From PHAA01 sp964457945 (GTDB taxonomy: Bacteria > Bacillota > Syntrophomonadia > Syntrophomonadales > Syntrophomonadaceae), in the NCBI GenBank assembly GCA_964457945.1, contig CAYWFX010000056.1:1-18409 (forward strand): a DNA stretch of 18,409 nucleotides, read 5' to 3'. Below, in pieces: positions 1-6,793 of this stretch. The notes beneath the pieces were generated by a model that had not been told where the DNA came from, searched no databases, and saw only the letters and a list, made by a program, of their open reading frames with translations. Position 1 is the stretch's first letter. Each line of letters opens with the position of its first letter. The translations under genes and the position numbers were made by a program.

Positions 1-85
1 AGCCCAGGGAAAAGTTTTGTTTTTTAGTCTGTCTACTTGACAGGGAGCGGTTCACTTTATGGCAGCGGCCCCTTTTCAATCTATT

Positions 86-2107
86 TTAGGAGGCTATGGT
101 TCTCTCTTCATAATGGGAGAACTCCATGGAAAAACCAGCTCTACCCTGGGTGCTCGACCTCAGTACGGTAGAATATCCAAACATCTCAGCCAAGGGAACA
201 AATCCCCTAATAATCTGAGTATTATTCTGCATCTCCATAGAATCAAGTCTACCCCTCCGGTTGCTTATATTGTTAATAATATTGCCGGTAAATTCTTCAG
301 GAGAAGTAACTTCCAGACGCATGACTGGTTCGAGCAGCTTAGGACTCGCCTTCTTTAAGCACTCACGGGTAGCAAACATAGCTGCAGTTCTGAAGGCCAT
401 CTCGGACGAATCCACTTCATGAAAAGATCCATCCATCAGCGTAACCTTGACGTTAACTACCGGATAGCCTTTCAATACACCCTCCTCCAGAGCTTGCTTA
501 ACACCAGATTCTACGGCCGGTATATATTCTCTTGGTACAGCTCCACCCACTATTTTATTCACAAATTCGAAGCCTTCACCAGGTTCCATTTTGAGCACTA
601 CATGCGCAAACTGACCTTTACCTCCAGTCTGTTTAACATAACGGGTAACGTGCTCAGCAGACTTGGTGATCGTTTCTTTAAAGGCAACTTCAGGCTGACC
701 GATGTTAATGCCTACATGAAATTCTTTTTCCAGACGTTCAGCTATAATTTCCAGATGTAGTTCCCCCATCCCTGATAATAGGGTTTGCCCGGTTTCATTA
801 TTATAAATCATCTTGAAAGTAGGATCTTCAGCCGATATTTTTGCTAAAGCTTCCGAGATCCTATTCTGATCTGACTGAGTTCGAGGCTCAATTGCTATCT
901 GAATTACTGGTTCAGGAAAATCTATCGATTCCAACAAAATTTGCTTATTGTCATTGCAAAGGGTGTCACCCGTCCCTACATCCTTCAATCCAATAAAAGC
1001 TGCTATATCGCCGGCTTTTACCTCATCCACCTCTTCGCGGTGATTGGCATGCATTTTAACCAGACGCCCTACCCGCTCCTTTTTCTGTTTGGTACTGTTG
1101 TAAATATAAGAACCGGCCTTTATAGTACCGGAATAAACCCTGGCAAAAGCCAACTTGCCCACGTGCCTGTCACTTACTATTTTAAAAATTAGAGCCGAGA
1201 AAAAGTCGCATGATTCAGGACTAATTTCAATGCTGTCACCACTATTGATGTCAGTAGCCCGCGCTGGCTCAACCTCCAGCGGTGAAGGAAGATACTCTAC
1301 CACTGCGTCCAAGAGGGTTTGCACCCCGATATTGCGATAGGAACTACCACATATTACGGGAACCATCGTGGCATTAATAACATTTTTTCTCACGGTCTCA
1401 ATAATTTTAGCTTCTGAAATCGGTTCATTGTTATAATATAGCTCCAAAAGGCTTTCACTGGTTTCAGCCAGTCTTTCAATCAGTTCTAAACGCCATTTTT
1501 TAGCCTCTTCCAAATAGCCTTCCGGAATTGAGGTTTCCTTGACTTCATTACCCAGGTTACCTGCAAAAGTTTGGTAGTTCATCTTAATCAGATCAATGAT
1601 ACCGGTAAAGGCATCATCCTCAAAAACTGGCAGAGTCAAAACCAAAGGATTCGAACCCAGCCGTTTTGCAATCTGCTCCACCACTAAATAAAAATTAGCT
1701 CCGACGGCATCCATCTTATTTATATAAGCCATGCGAGGCACTTTATATTTGTCAGCTTGTCTCCAAACTGTTTCTGATTGGGGTTCAACTCCGCCCTTGG
1801 CACAGAATATAACAACTGCTCCATCCAATATGCGCAGGCTGCGTTCTACTTCGGCTGTAAAATCAACATGTCCAGGCGTATCAATGATGTTAATACTGGT
1901 TCCCTTCCACACACATTTAGTGGCGGCAGAAGTTACAGTTATACCGCGTTCTTTCTCTACATCCAGGTAATCCATTACGCTCTCGCCATTATGGGTTTCC
2001 CCAATTTTATGGGTCAGGCCAGTAAAATACAGAATGCGTTCTGTAGTTGTAGTCTTACCTGCATCAATGTGGGCAATTATGCCGATGTTTCTTAAATCTC
2101 TTAACAT
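86..2107 (-). CDS. fusA: Elongation factor G paralogue (translational GTPase)
   Basis: A 673-residue translational GTPase of the EF-G family, which uses GTP to drive translocation on the ribosome. All G motifs are visible: AHIDAGKT at residues 12-19, RGIT at 54-57, DTPGH at 76-80, NKMD at 130-133, and a GSS form of G5 near 250. The domain IV tip motif FHEVDSSE and the C-terminal PLAEMFGYST and MEFSHYE blocks are typical of EF-G, and the length is close to the usual 690. It is not in a str operon: no rpsL, rpsG or tuf is adjacent. Some otherwise conserved positions differ, for example NKMDAVGANF where the main EF-G usually has NKMDRTGANF. It is therefore probably the second, divergent EF-G found in many Clostridia rather than the housekeeping copy. 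The ATG is preceded by GAGGAG about 12 bases upstream. A dedicated promoter and a leader hairpin lie upstream. Whether it acts in translocation, recycling or stress is not shown by the sequence. Confidence 0.93.
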   Translation of the reverse strand: MLRDLRNIGIIAHIDAGKTTTTERILYFTGLTHKIGETHNGESVMDYLDVEKERGITVTSAATKCVWKGTSINIIDTPGHVDFTAEVERSLRILDGAVVIFCAKGGVEPQSETVWRQADKYKVPRMAYINKMDAVGANFYLVVEQIAKRLGSNPLVLTLPVFEDDAFTGIIDLIKMNYQTFAGNLGNEVKETSIPEGYLEEAKKWRLELIERLAETSESLLELYYNNEPISEAKIIETVRKNVINATMVPVICGSSYRNIGVQTLLDAVVEYLPSPLEVEPARATDINSGDSIEISPESCDFFSALIFKIVSDRHVGKLAFARVYSGTIKAGSYIYNSTKQKKERVGRLVKMHANHREEVDEVKAGDIAAFIGLKDVGTGDTLCNDNKQILLESIDFPEPVIQIAIEPRTQSDQNRISEALAKISAEDPTFKMIYNNETGQTLLSGMGELHLEIIAERLEKEFHVGINIGQPEVAFKETITKSAEHVTRYVKQTGGKGQFAHVVLKMEPGEGFEFVNKIVGGAVPREYIPAVESGVKQALEEGVLKGYPVVNVKVTLMDGSFHEVDSSEMAFRTAAMFATRECLKKASPKLLEPVMRLEVTSPEEFTGNIINNISNRRGRLDSMEMQNNTQIIRGFVPLAEMFGYSTVLRSSTQGRAGFSMEFSHYEERTIAS

Positions 2108-2133
2108 TTATACCTTTCACTCCTCACTTATAG

Positions 2134-2173
2134 GAAAACAAAAATTAACGGCATTACTCAATCGTAGTGCCGT
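2134..2173 (-). terminator. Hairpin plus T-run in the EF-G leader (candidate attenuator)
   Basis: On the minus strand, arms at 2164-2173 and 2148-2157 form a stem of ten positions with one C-A mismatch and a 6-base loop. A T-rich tract follows (TTAATTTTTGTTTT, 2134-2147). It lies downstream of the consensus promoter at 2233-2261 and upstream of the EF-G ribosome binding site, so it would sit inside the EF-G leader transcript. It could equally stop read-through from the hydrolase gene upstream, so attenuation is an inference. Confidence 0.55.
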
Positions 2174-2232
2174 AAAGAGCAGGGGTTCTTATTCCAAAAC
2201 CTATTAACTATTCGGAAAGCGCCCGAGATAAT

Positions 2233-2261
2233 ATAATAGTAGCTTTTTATCCATTTGTCAA
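2233..2261 (-). promoter_or_regulatory. Sigma-A type promoter for the EF-G paralogue
   Basis: On the minus strand, TTGACA (2256-2261) and TATTAT (2233-2238) are separated by exactly 17 bases. Both boxes are near or at consensus. Transcription would begin near 2226, giving a leader of about 120 bases that includes the hairpin at 2134-2173. Confidence 0.75.
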
Positions 2262-2280
2262 ATTATAATGCGTTTCCAGT

Positions 2281-2826
2281 TTACTTCAGCATTGGCGATA
2301 TAACCTTAAACTCTGGACCTCCAGCTACTTTCAACAAATCAAAAAGTATGGTTTCAGTATTACTAATAACGGCGCCCATGTCTTTCATGAGTTCCAAGCC
2401 ATTTAAATAATTGTCCTTAAAACGTGAACAGACCGCATCTTTGACCACCTGAACATTGTAACCATTCTCTAATAAATCGCGGGTGGTCTGGAAAACACAC
2501 ACATGGGTCTCGCTACCCGTTACCAGCAGAGTTTTCCTATCGGCAGCAGATAAAATCTCCTTCAATCCAGCGTATGCGGAAAATTCCATTTTATCAATAT
2601 ACTTATATTCCTTGAGATGTTCTTTGATTTCATTTGCCGTAGGACCTAAACCCTTGGGATATTGCTCTGTCACAATAACTGGTATCCCCATTTGTTCCGC
2701 CACAGCCAGTAATAGATTGGTGTTTTTATAAACCTTTTCACTTTGGGACATAGCCTTCATCAGCTTTTCCTGTAAATCGATAATAATTAAAACCGTATCA
2801 TCTTTATTCAACTTAAATTTTGCCAT
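2281..2826 (-). CDS. Isochorismatase-like cysteine hydrolase
   Basis: A 181-residue cytosolic hydrolase of the isochorismatase/nicotinamidase fold. The family cleaves small amide, imide or ester substrates through a cysteine nucleophile. The catalytic triad can be read as Asp17 (IIIDLQEKL), Lys79 (KMEFSAY) and Cys110 (TGSETHVC). The TEQYPKGLG segment at 53-61 resembles the ISOC1/ISOC2 and YcaC-like branch more than true nicotinamidases, so the substrate cannot be assigned. The start is placed at 2826 because AGGAGG lies nine bases upstream of that ATG. An ATG two codons earlier is only three bases from AGGAGG, and an ATG at 2850 has no such site. It is transcribed in the same direction as the EF-G gene, but a separate promoter lies between them, so they are probably separate units. 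Confidence 0.88.
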   Translation of the reverse strand: MAKFKLNKDDTVLIIIDLQEKLMKAMSQSEKVYKNTNLLLAVAEQMGIPVIVTEQYPKGLGPTANEIKEHLKEYKYIDKMEFSAYAGLKEILSAADRKTLLVTGSETHVCVFQTTRDLLENGYNVQVVKDAVCSRFKDNYLNGLELMKDMGAVISNTETILFDLLKVAGGPEFKVISPMLK

Positions 2827-2868
2827 AGTCATAATCCTCCTTTTATGCATTTATCGTCAGTCTACTGA

Positions 2869-3075
2869 GGGACTATCAAGGAATAAACCAGTCATTTACT
2901 CCGGTCTTTTTCGCACTATACTTCGTTCTCAAAACTTGCACCCTTAGTGCACCACTGGTGTTCGCTATTGCTCACCAATAATGTTGCAATACGTCCAGTA
3001 TAACTGCGCTTTGACGCCTTGTCTAGCGCAAATAATCCTCGGATTATTCCACCTTGTTCATTCTTTGATAGTCCC
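2869..3075. repeat. Inverted-repeat-bounded, hairpin-rich element (MITE-like)
   Basis: An 11-base perfect inverted repeat, GGGACTATCAA at 2869-2879 and TTGATAGTCCC at 3065-3075, bounds 207 bases. Inside is a series of smaller hairpins: AATAATCC/GGATTATT at 3031-3048, GCGCT/AGCGC near 3006-3029, and GGTG/CACC and GCAC/GTGC pairs near 2938-2982. No target-site duplication could be recognised. An open frame runs through on the minus strand (2916-3140), but it has no ribosome binding site and resembles nothing I know. The layout suggests a miniature inverted-repeat element or a structured RNA. Repeat copy number in the genome would decide. Confidence 0.4.
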
Positions 3076-3160
3076 CTATTGTTTACACCATAAGTCCTAT
3101 TATTTGCTAAGTCAGTTAGGCAATTTTTTCGTTTCAGCACAGAATGAAGGGATAAAGTAG

Positions 3161-3166
3161 TATAAT
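3161..3166 (+). promoter_or_regulatory. Probable -10 box upstream of the CapA-type gene
   Basis: A perfect TATAAT about 70 bases upstream of the TTG start. No good -35 box is found at 16-18 bases, so this is a weak promoter call. The predicted transcript would include the hairpin at 3180-3202. Confidence 0.35.
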
Positions 3167-3179
3167 CACAATAATCTGA

Positions 3180-3202
3180 TAATACTAAGATTCTTAGTAT
3201 TA
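3180..3202 (+). promoter_or_regulatory. Perfect hairpin in the leader of the CapA-type gene
   Basis: TAATACTAAG and CTTAGTATTA form a perfect 10-base stem with a 3-base loop (ATT). No T-run follows, so it is not an intrinsic terminator. It directly abuts an AAGGAG sequence at 3202-3207, so it could influence mRNA stability or translation, or be a DNA operator. Confidence 0.45.
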
Positions 3203-3235
3203 AGGAGATTGTTGATCATCCTGGGAGGAATTGTT

Positions 3236-4636
3236 TTGCGAAGGCGTATTCTGTTATTTCTTATACCTGTCCTGTCACTGGTCTGCCTGCTTTTCAATTA
3301 TAGTTGGCTATATCAGGATGTTAATCCGACTGCATTGGCTTCAGCCGCAATAAGGCTGTGTTTGCATAAACAAAATATTGAACCGGTCTCCACCCACCCA
3401 GAAAAATATTTACTTAAAGTTACAGAAGGGGAGCTTGCGCCTTTTATCTCCTTGATGGAAAACCGGGGTTGGACTTATAAAGACCAGATGGGTGCCGGAA
3501 TCGTATTTATTAAGCACGGACAACTGCTTACCGCGGTGAGCAGCATGTATTCTAAGGACTATATGATTATTACTGTTCCTGAATTAGGAGTAGTTCTACC
3601 TACAGGCAACTCCCAGGAAACAATAACCCTTACCGCCACCGGAGATATTCTTATGCATAATACCGTGATTGCATCCGGAAAGCAAGGTGATTCTTATAAT
3701 TACGACCATCTATTTGCCCCCATCAAACAACTGATTGAAGAGGGAGACTATTCTTCTGTAAACCTGGAATCAGCAATAGCAGGGCCCGGAACAGACTACA
3801 CCGGGTACCCTGTTTTTAACAGTCCTGATAGCATAGCCAATGCTTTGAAGAATAGCGGTTTCGACCTGGCAGTAACCGCTAGCAACCACACGCTGGACCG
3901 TGGCTATCAAGGAGCTTTACGCACTTTGGATGTGCTCCGCCAGGCTGGACTTGACACCACCGGAACCTTCAAAACCCCTAATGAAAAACGCAGTTTTCTC
4001 ATCAAGGATATTCGAGGGGTTAAAGTTGGCTACCTGGCCTACAGTTATGACACTAATGGCATCCCTCTCCCCCAGGATAAGCCCTATTTCTATAACCTAT
4101 TGGATCGAGATAAAATTATTAGCGATATCTCAGCCCTACGTCCTAATGTGGATCTGCTGGTCCTGGTTCTCCACTGGGGGGTGGAATACAGTCCCTATCC
4201 AACCGAACAACAACGAAAACTAGCTACGGAATTTTTCCAAAAAGGTGCCGATGTAATTCTGGGTAGTCATCCACATGTAATTCAACCGATGGAAACCATG
4301 CAAATAAACGGCAAAGATAAGTTTGTTATCTATTCTATGGGTAACTCTATGGGCAACCAGAATGGCGTGGAACGAAATAGCGGTGTAATCCTAAAATTGC
4401 AGTTTACTAAAGACTTCAATCAGGGCGAGACAAATTTGAGCGGAGTAAGTTATACCCCTATTTTCATGCATCCCTACTATATAAATGGCCGCCAGATGTT
4501 TCGCACAGTTCCAATTGAAGCTACTATAAAAGCTATCCAAGCTGGAAAAGACCCTTATTTAGGGCCCGATAGTATCCCACTATTAAATGAGGTATTAGCC
4601 GCTACCAGAAAACAATTAACCCAACCTTTGCGTTAA
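3236..4636 (+). CDS. CapA-family membrane-anchored metallophosphatase-like protein
   Basis: A 466-residue protein of the CapA (poly-gamma-glutamate capsule biosynthesis) superfamily, which has a calcineurin-like metallophosphatase fold. Residues 5-24 form one hydrophobic segment after RRR, fitting a signal anchor with the domain outside the membrane. An unassigned region of about 100 residues precedes the CapA domain. Motifs in order are TATGDILMH near 131, NLESAIAG near 173, ASNHTLDRG near 217, VLHWGVEYS near 308, LGSHPHVIQP near 338 and YSMGNS near 361. The Asp, Asn and His residues expected for metal binding are present. No capB, capC or capE neighbour exists, so a role in polyglutamate synthesis should not be assumed; many stand-alone CapA proteins have unknown function. 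The start is the TTG at 3236, seven bases after GGGAGG. In-frame TTG codons at 3209 and 3212 sit too close to AAGGAG. Confidence 0.87.
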   Translation: MRRRILLFLIPVLSLVCLLFNYSWLYQDVNPTALASAAIRLCLHKQNIEPVSTHPEKYLLKVTEGELAPFISLMENRGWTYKDQMGAGIVFIKHGQLLTAVSSMYSKDYMIITVPELGVVLPTGNSQETITLTATGDILMHNTVIASGKQGDSYNYDHLFAPIKQLIEEGDYSSVNLESAIAGPGTDYTGYPVFNSPDSIANALKNSGFDLAVTASNHTLDRGYQGALRTLDVLRQAGLDTTGTFKTPNEKRSFLIKDIRGVKVGYLAYSYDTNGIPLPQDKPYFYNLLDRDKIISDISALRPNVDLLVLVLHWGVEYSPYPTEQQRKLATEFFQKGADVILGSHPHVIQPMETMQINGKDKFVIYSMGNSMGNQNGVERNSGVILKLQFTKDFNQGETNLSGVSYTPIFMHPYYINGRQMFRTVPIEATIKAIQAGKDPYLGPDSIPLLNEVLAATRKQLTQPLR

Positions 4637-4663
4637 TTAGGAATGCTATCTCCCATTATTTGT

Positions 4664-4669
4664 TATAAT
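4664..4669 (+). promoter_or_regulatory. Probable -10 box for the rubrerythrin-like gene
   Basis: A perfect TATAAT 36 bases upstream of the ATG at 4705, in the short gap after the CapA-type gene. No clear -35 box is visible at the expected distance. The ribosome binding site AAAGGGG lies at about 4689-4695. Confidence 0.4.
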
Positions 4670-4704
4670 AAGAAAGTAATCAACTTAGAAAGGGGTTCGT
4701 CGCA

Positions 4705-5193
4705 ATGGATCAAAGCGAATTAAAAATCATAAAAACTGCAATACTTAATGAGGTGGAAGGCGAGAAGTTTTATAGAAATGCTGCTCAAAACGCTAAAAAT
4801 CCTGATACCAGCAGTGCTTTTCTCCACCTGGCCGAGGAGGAAAAGGGGCACCATGATATGTTAAGAGGAATGATGGATCACTTAGTAGCAGGTCATGATT
4901 TTTCAGCCGAGGCCCTGAAACTGAACAAGGTAACTTCACCCCACATATTCAAAAACGCCATAGCAGGCACGGACGATGCTATGGAAATATCAGTTTTTCA
5001 CATTGGCATTTTAATGGAGAAAGCCTCCATAGATTATTACCGCAATGCTGCCCAAACTACTACTTTGCCTACAGCTCGCTCACTCTACGAATACCTGGCC
5101 GATTGGGAGGTACACCATCTGGAATCGATGGAGAAGATCTATGACTCATTAACGGAAGACTGGTGGGATAAACAGGCATTTTCTCCTGCTTAA
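4705..5193 (+). CDS. Rubrerythrin/ferritin-like diiron protein without rubredoxin domain
   Basis: A 162-residue cytosolic four-helix-bundle protein of the rubrerythrin/ferritin-like group, which in anaerobes reduces peroxide or handles iron. Two helix pairs, each with a carboxylate/His motif, can be seen. The first has Glu16 seven residues before Tyr23 (NEVEGEKFY) and then EEEKGHH near 51-57. The second has LMEKASIDYY and then DWEVHHLE. The C-terminal rubredoxin-like CxxC domains of classical rubrerythrin are absent, so the protein ends after the diiron domain and would need an external electron donor if it is a peroxidase. It follows the CapA-type gene on the same strand but has its own -10 box. 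Its presence is consistent with an oxygen-sensitive host. Confidence 0.88.
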   Translation: MDQSELKIIKTAILNEVEGEKFYRNAAQNAKNPDTSSAFLHLAEEEKGHHDMLRGMMDHLVAGHDFSAEALKLNKVTSPHIFKNAIAGTDDAMEISVFHIGILMEKASIDYYRNAAQTTTLPTARSLYEYLADWEVHHLESMEKIYDSLTEDWWDKQAFSPA

Positions 5194-5300
5194 AATGTGC
5201 AAAAAATAGAAATGGGAAAGGTTCTTAACTTACATCGTGTTCCTGTTCTCAATTTGAGCTAATTCTTAAAACAGCACTGCTTTTTTGCTTGAATATATGA

Positions 5301-5306
5301 TATAAT
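5301..5306 (+). promoter_or_regulatory. -10 box of the tRNA-Ala promoter
   Basis: TATAAT ends 12 bases before the first base of the tRNA, an ideal distance for a tRNA promoter. The -35 region at 17-base spacing (5278-5283, TGCTTT) is only a partial match. Confidence 0.55.
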
Positions 5307-5318
5307 ATCATTTGCTGT

Positions 5319-5394
5319 GGGGGCGTGGCTCAGCTGGGAGAGCACCTCGTTCGCAACGAGGGGGTCAGGGGTTCGAGTCCCCTCGTCTCCACCA
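5319..5394 (+). tRNA. tRNA-Ala, anticodon CGC
   Basis: A full 76-base cloverleaf. The acceptor stem GGGGGCG pairs with CGTCTCC, including two G-T pairs. The D arm begins GCTCAGCTGGGAGAGC. The anticodon stem is CCTCG/CGAGG with loop TTCGCAA, so the anticodon is CGC (reads GCG, alanine). The T arm is GGGGTTCGAGTCCCC, the discriminator is A, and CCA is encoded at 5392-5394. A second partial copy of its 3' half lies at 17863-17903. This tRNA gene is therefore the likely integration site of an element extending downstream. Confidence 0.96.
5350..5390 (+). repeat. Direct repeat copy 1 (attL-like), 3' half of tRNA-Ala
   Basis: These 41 bases, from the anticodon loop to the end of the acceptor stem, recur at 17863-17903 in the same orientation with two mismatches; the first 34 bases are identical. 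Identity begins within the anticodon loop, a known crossover place for tRNA-targeting tyrosine recombinases. Confidence 0.8.
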
Positions 5395-5453
5395 TTTGTA
5401 GGTTCTTCTCTTTGATAGTTGTTCTTCTCCTTTAAGCATCAATTTTTCAAACT

Positions 5454-5798
5454 CTAAACCATTAAAAGAATATCTTCCAACTCTTTGATCGAATCAATAA
5501 AGCCTAAATAGATTTTAATGAGATCCTTTACTTCCAATCGATATTCGCCTACCGGAGTTTCCTCAGCATGGTAGTGCTCACGGGTTAAATCACAAACAGT
5601 TTCTCTGCCATTTTTGCCTTTGAATTTTATAAAATATTTATTATCATCTATTTCTATTTCTCCCATTGAATAATGGTTTTCCTCAGAGCGTATATCATGA
5701 ACTATTGCATACCAATCTATTGTCCCTTCGATAAATTTGACTATAATTTTATCTGCATAGATACTCGCAGGATCTTTATTTTTCAAAACCTTTCGCAT
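5454..5798 (-). CDS. Hypothetical protein, 114-115 aa
   Basis: I do not recognise this protein. It is soluble, with no signal peptide and no membrane segment. The first two thirds alternate charged and hydrophobic residues in a beta-rich pattern (KIIVKFIEGTIDWYAIVHDI, then a cluster around YFIKFKG). The last 35 residues look helical and end in hydrophobic ELEDILLMV. It contains one Cys. The ATG at 5796-5798 has no clear ribosome binding site close by; an in-frame TTG one codon earlier is possible. It is the first gene inside the candidate island, next to the tRNA, on the minus strand and thus converging on the tRNA. It is separated from the kinase-like gene upstream by about 200 bases with no clear promoter. 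Confidence 0.6.
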   Translation of the reverse strand: MRKVLKNKDPASIYADKIIVKFIEGTIDWYAIVHDIRSEENHYSMGEIEIDDNKYFIKFKGKNGRETVCDLTREHYHAEETPVGEYRLEVKDLIKIYLGFIDSIKELEDILLMV

Positions 5799-5998
5799 CA
5801 AGGTGTGATATTTTGATGTTAATGTTCCTTTCTACCCGACACCACGTACACCAAACACCAGTTAAGAGTGAAGCGCTGACCGGCTCCCAGCTCTAGATTC
5901 ATCTGAATCGCAGTCGCCTCTTTCTGAAATAGTCTAACCGCTAGAGTCTATCAGTTTCGTCTCCAAACTTTTCCAAACGTTGTGTCGTTGTCCGCGTT

Positions 5999-6691
5999 TT
6001 AGTTTTCGCTAGCTGGACGCTTATGGACTGGATTCCTAAGACTTGTTTCCAAGTATTTTAAAATGAGCTCTACACTGTCATCAACACCTATTTTACTTGT
6101 ATTTATAGAAATGTCATACTGCCTTGCATCTGTCCATTCCCTGCCTGTAAAGGTATGATTATAGTGAGACCTTTCTTTATCACTTTGGATGATCATTTTC
6201 CCAGCAACTTCTTCTGATATATTAAATAGCTTCTGAATACGACCTTTTCGGAAAGTGATATCACCGTGTAAAAATATGCTGACATGATTCGGATGTTCAC
6301 AAAGGATATGATAGCCACATCGTCCTACAATAACCGCTGAACGTTCCTTGGCAATATGTTCTATTATTTCTGTTTGGATTTTAAATAACTCACGGTCTGT
6401 TGGGGGAAAAATTTGGTGCGGCATATGTTCATGTTCAAGCGGAGCAGTAAATGAAGTAATAAATGCTAATGATTCAAAGGATTCAAAGTATGATTGCCAA
6501 AATGAACTTATTTTTTCATCGCGTGATTCCAAATCCTCCTCTAATACCGAAAGCTTTTTAGCAGCCTGACCGATGATTTCACGGTCTGCGTAAAAAATAT
6601 TAAAGTGTTTCGCCAACTCCTGTCCCACATAGGCCCCTCCGCTCCCCATCTGGCGGCTAATTGTAATTACAAAGGGTGATGTCTTTTCCAT
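5999..6691 (-). CDS. Cytidylate kinase-like family protein
   Basis: A 230-residue P-loop protein of the cytidylate-kinase-like family (Cmk-related; not the essential Cmk). The N-terminus ITISRQMGSGGAYVGQ, residues 9-24, carries the family's SRQxGSGG nucleotide-binding loop. The YADREII segment follows at 34-40, and VIVGRCGYHIL near 120 matches the second conserved block of these proteins. An Arg-rich stretch near 144-152 may form the lid. The family is widespread in Clostridia, often beside transport or regulatory genes, and its substrate is not established. GGGGAGG lies nine bases upstream of the ATG. It is the last gene of the TetR-MFS series, 102 bases after the transporter, on the same strand and without an obvious promoter of its own. 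Co-transcription is likely but not certain. Confidence 0.85.
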   Translation of the reverse strand: MEKTSPFVITISRQMGSGGAYVGQELAKHFNIFYADREIIGQAAKKLSVLEEDLESRDEKISSFWQSYFESFESLAFITSFTAPLEHEHMPHQIFPPTDRELFKIQTEIIEHIAKERSAVIVGRCGYHILCEHPNHVSIFLHGDITFRKGRIQKLFNISEEVAGKMIIQSDKERSHYNHTFTGREWTDARQYDISINTSKIGVDDSVELILKYLETSLRNPVHKRPASEN

Positions 6692-6793
6692 TTTCTATAC
6701 CTCCCCGATCGTATTGCCAAGATTTGCAAACTATTTTTCACTGCTTAATATTTTTCGGTGATTGCAAGCTCCTCTTTTTATTATTGTACTTGT

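Larger units (their letters stand above)
2827..3235. other. Gene-free stretch between hydrolase and CapA-type gene
   Basis: About 400 bases without a convincing gene. It contains the ribosome binding site of the hydrolase gene, the inverted-repeat-bounded element at 2869-3075, a plus-strand TATAAT at 3161-3166, a perfect hairpin at 3180-3202 and the GGGAGG site at 3223-3228 that serves the CapA-type gene. Confidence 0.6.

Noticed and set aside
29..43. A small CTGTC/GACAG hairpin after the EF-G gene as a possible terminator.
   Set aside because: Only five base pairs, and on the minus strand it is followed by A-rich rather than T-rich sequence.
86..2107. The possibility that the GTPase is a Tet(M)-type ribosomal protection protein.
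   Set aside because: The domain IV tip FHEVDSSE and the C-terminal blocks follow EF-G, not the Tet(M) group; only the leader hairpin recalls such genes.
2916..3140. A 74-codon minus-strand open frame in the gap before the CapA-type gene.
   Set aside because: No ribosome binding site, no recognisable family, and it runs through the stems of the hairpin-rich inverted-repeat element, so its openness is probably accidental.
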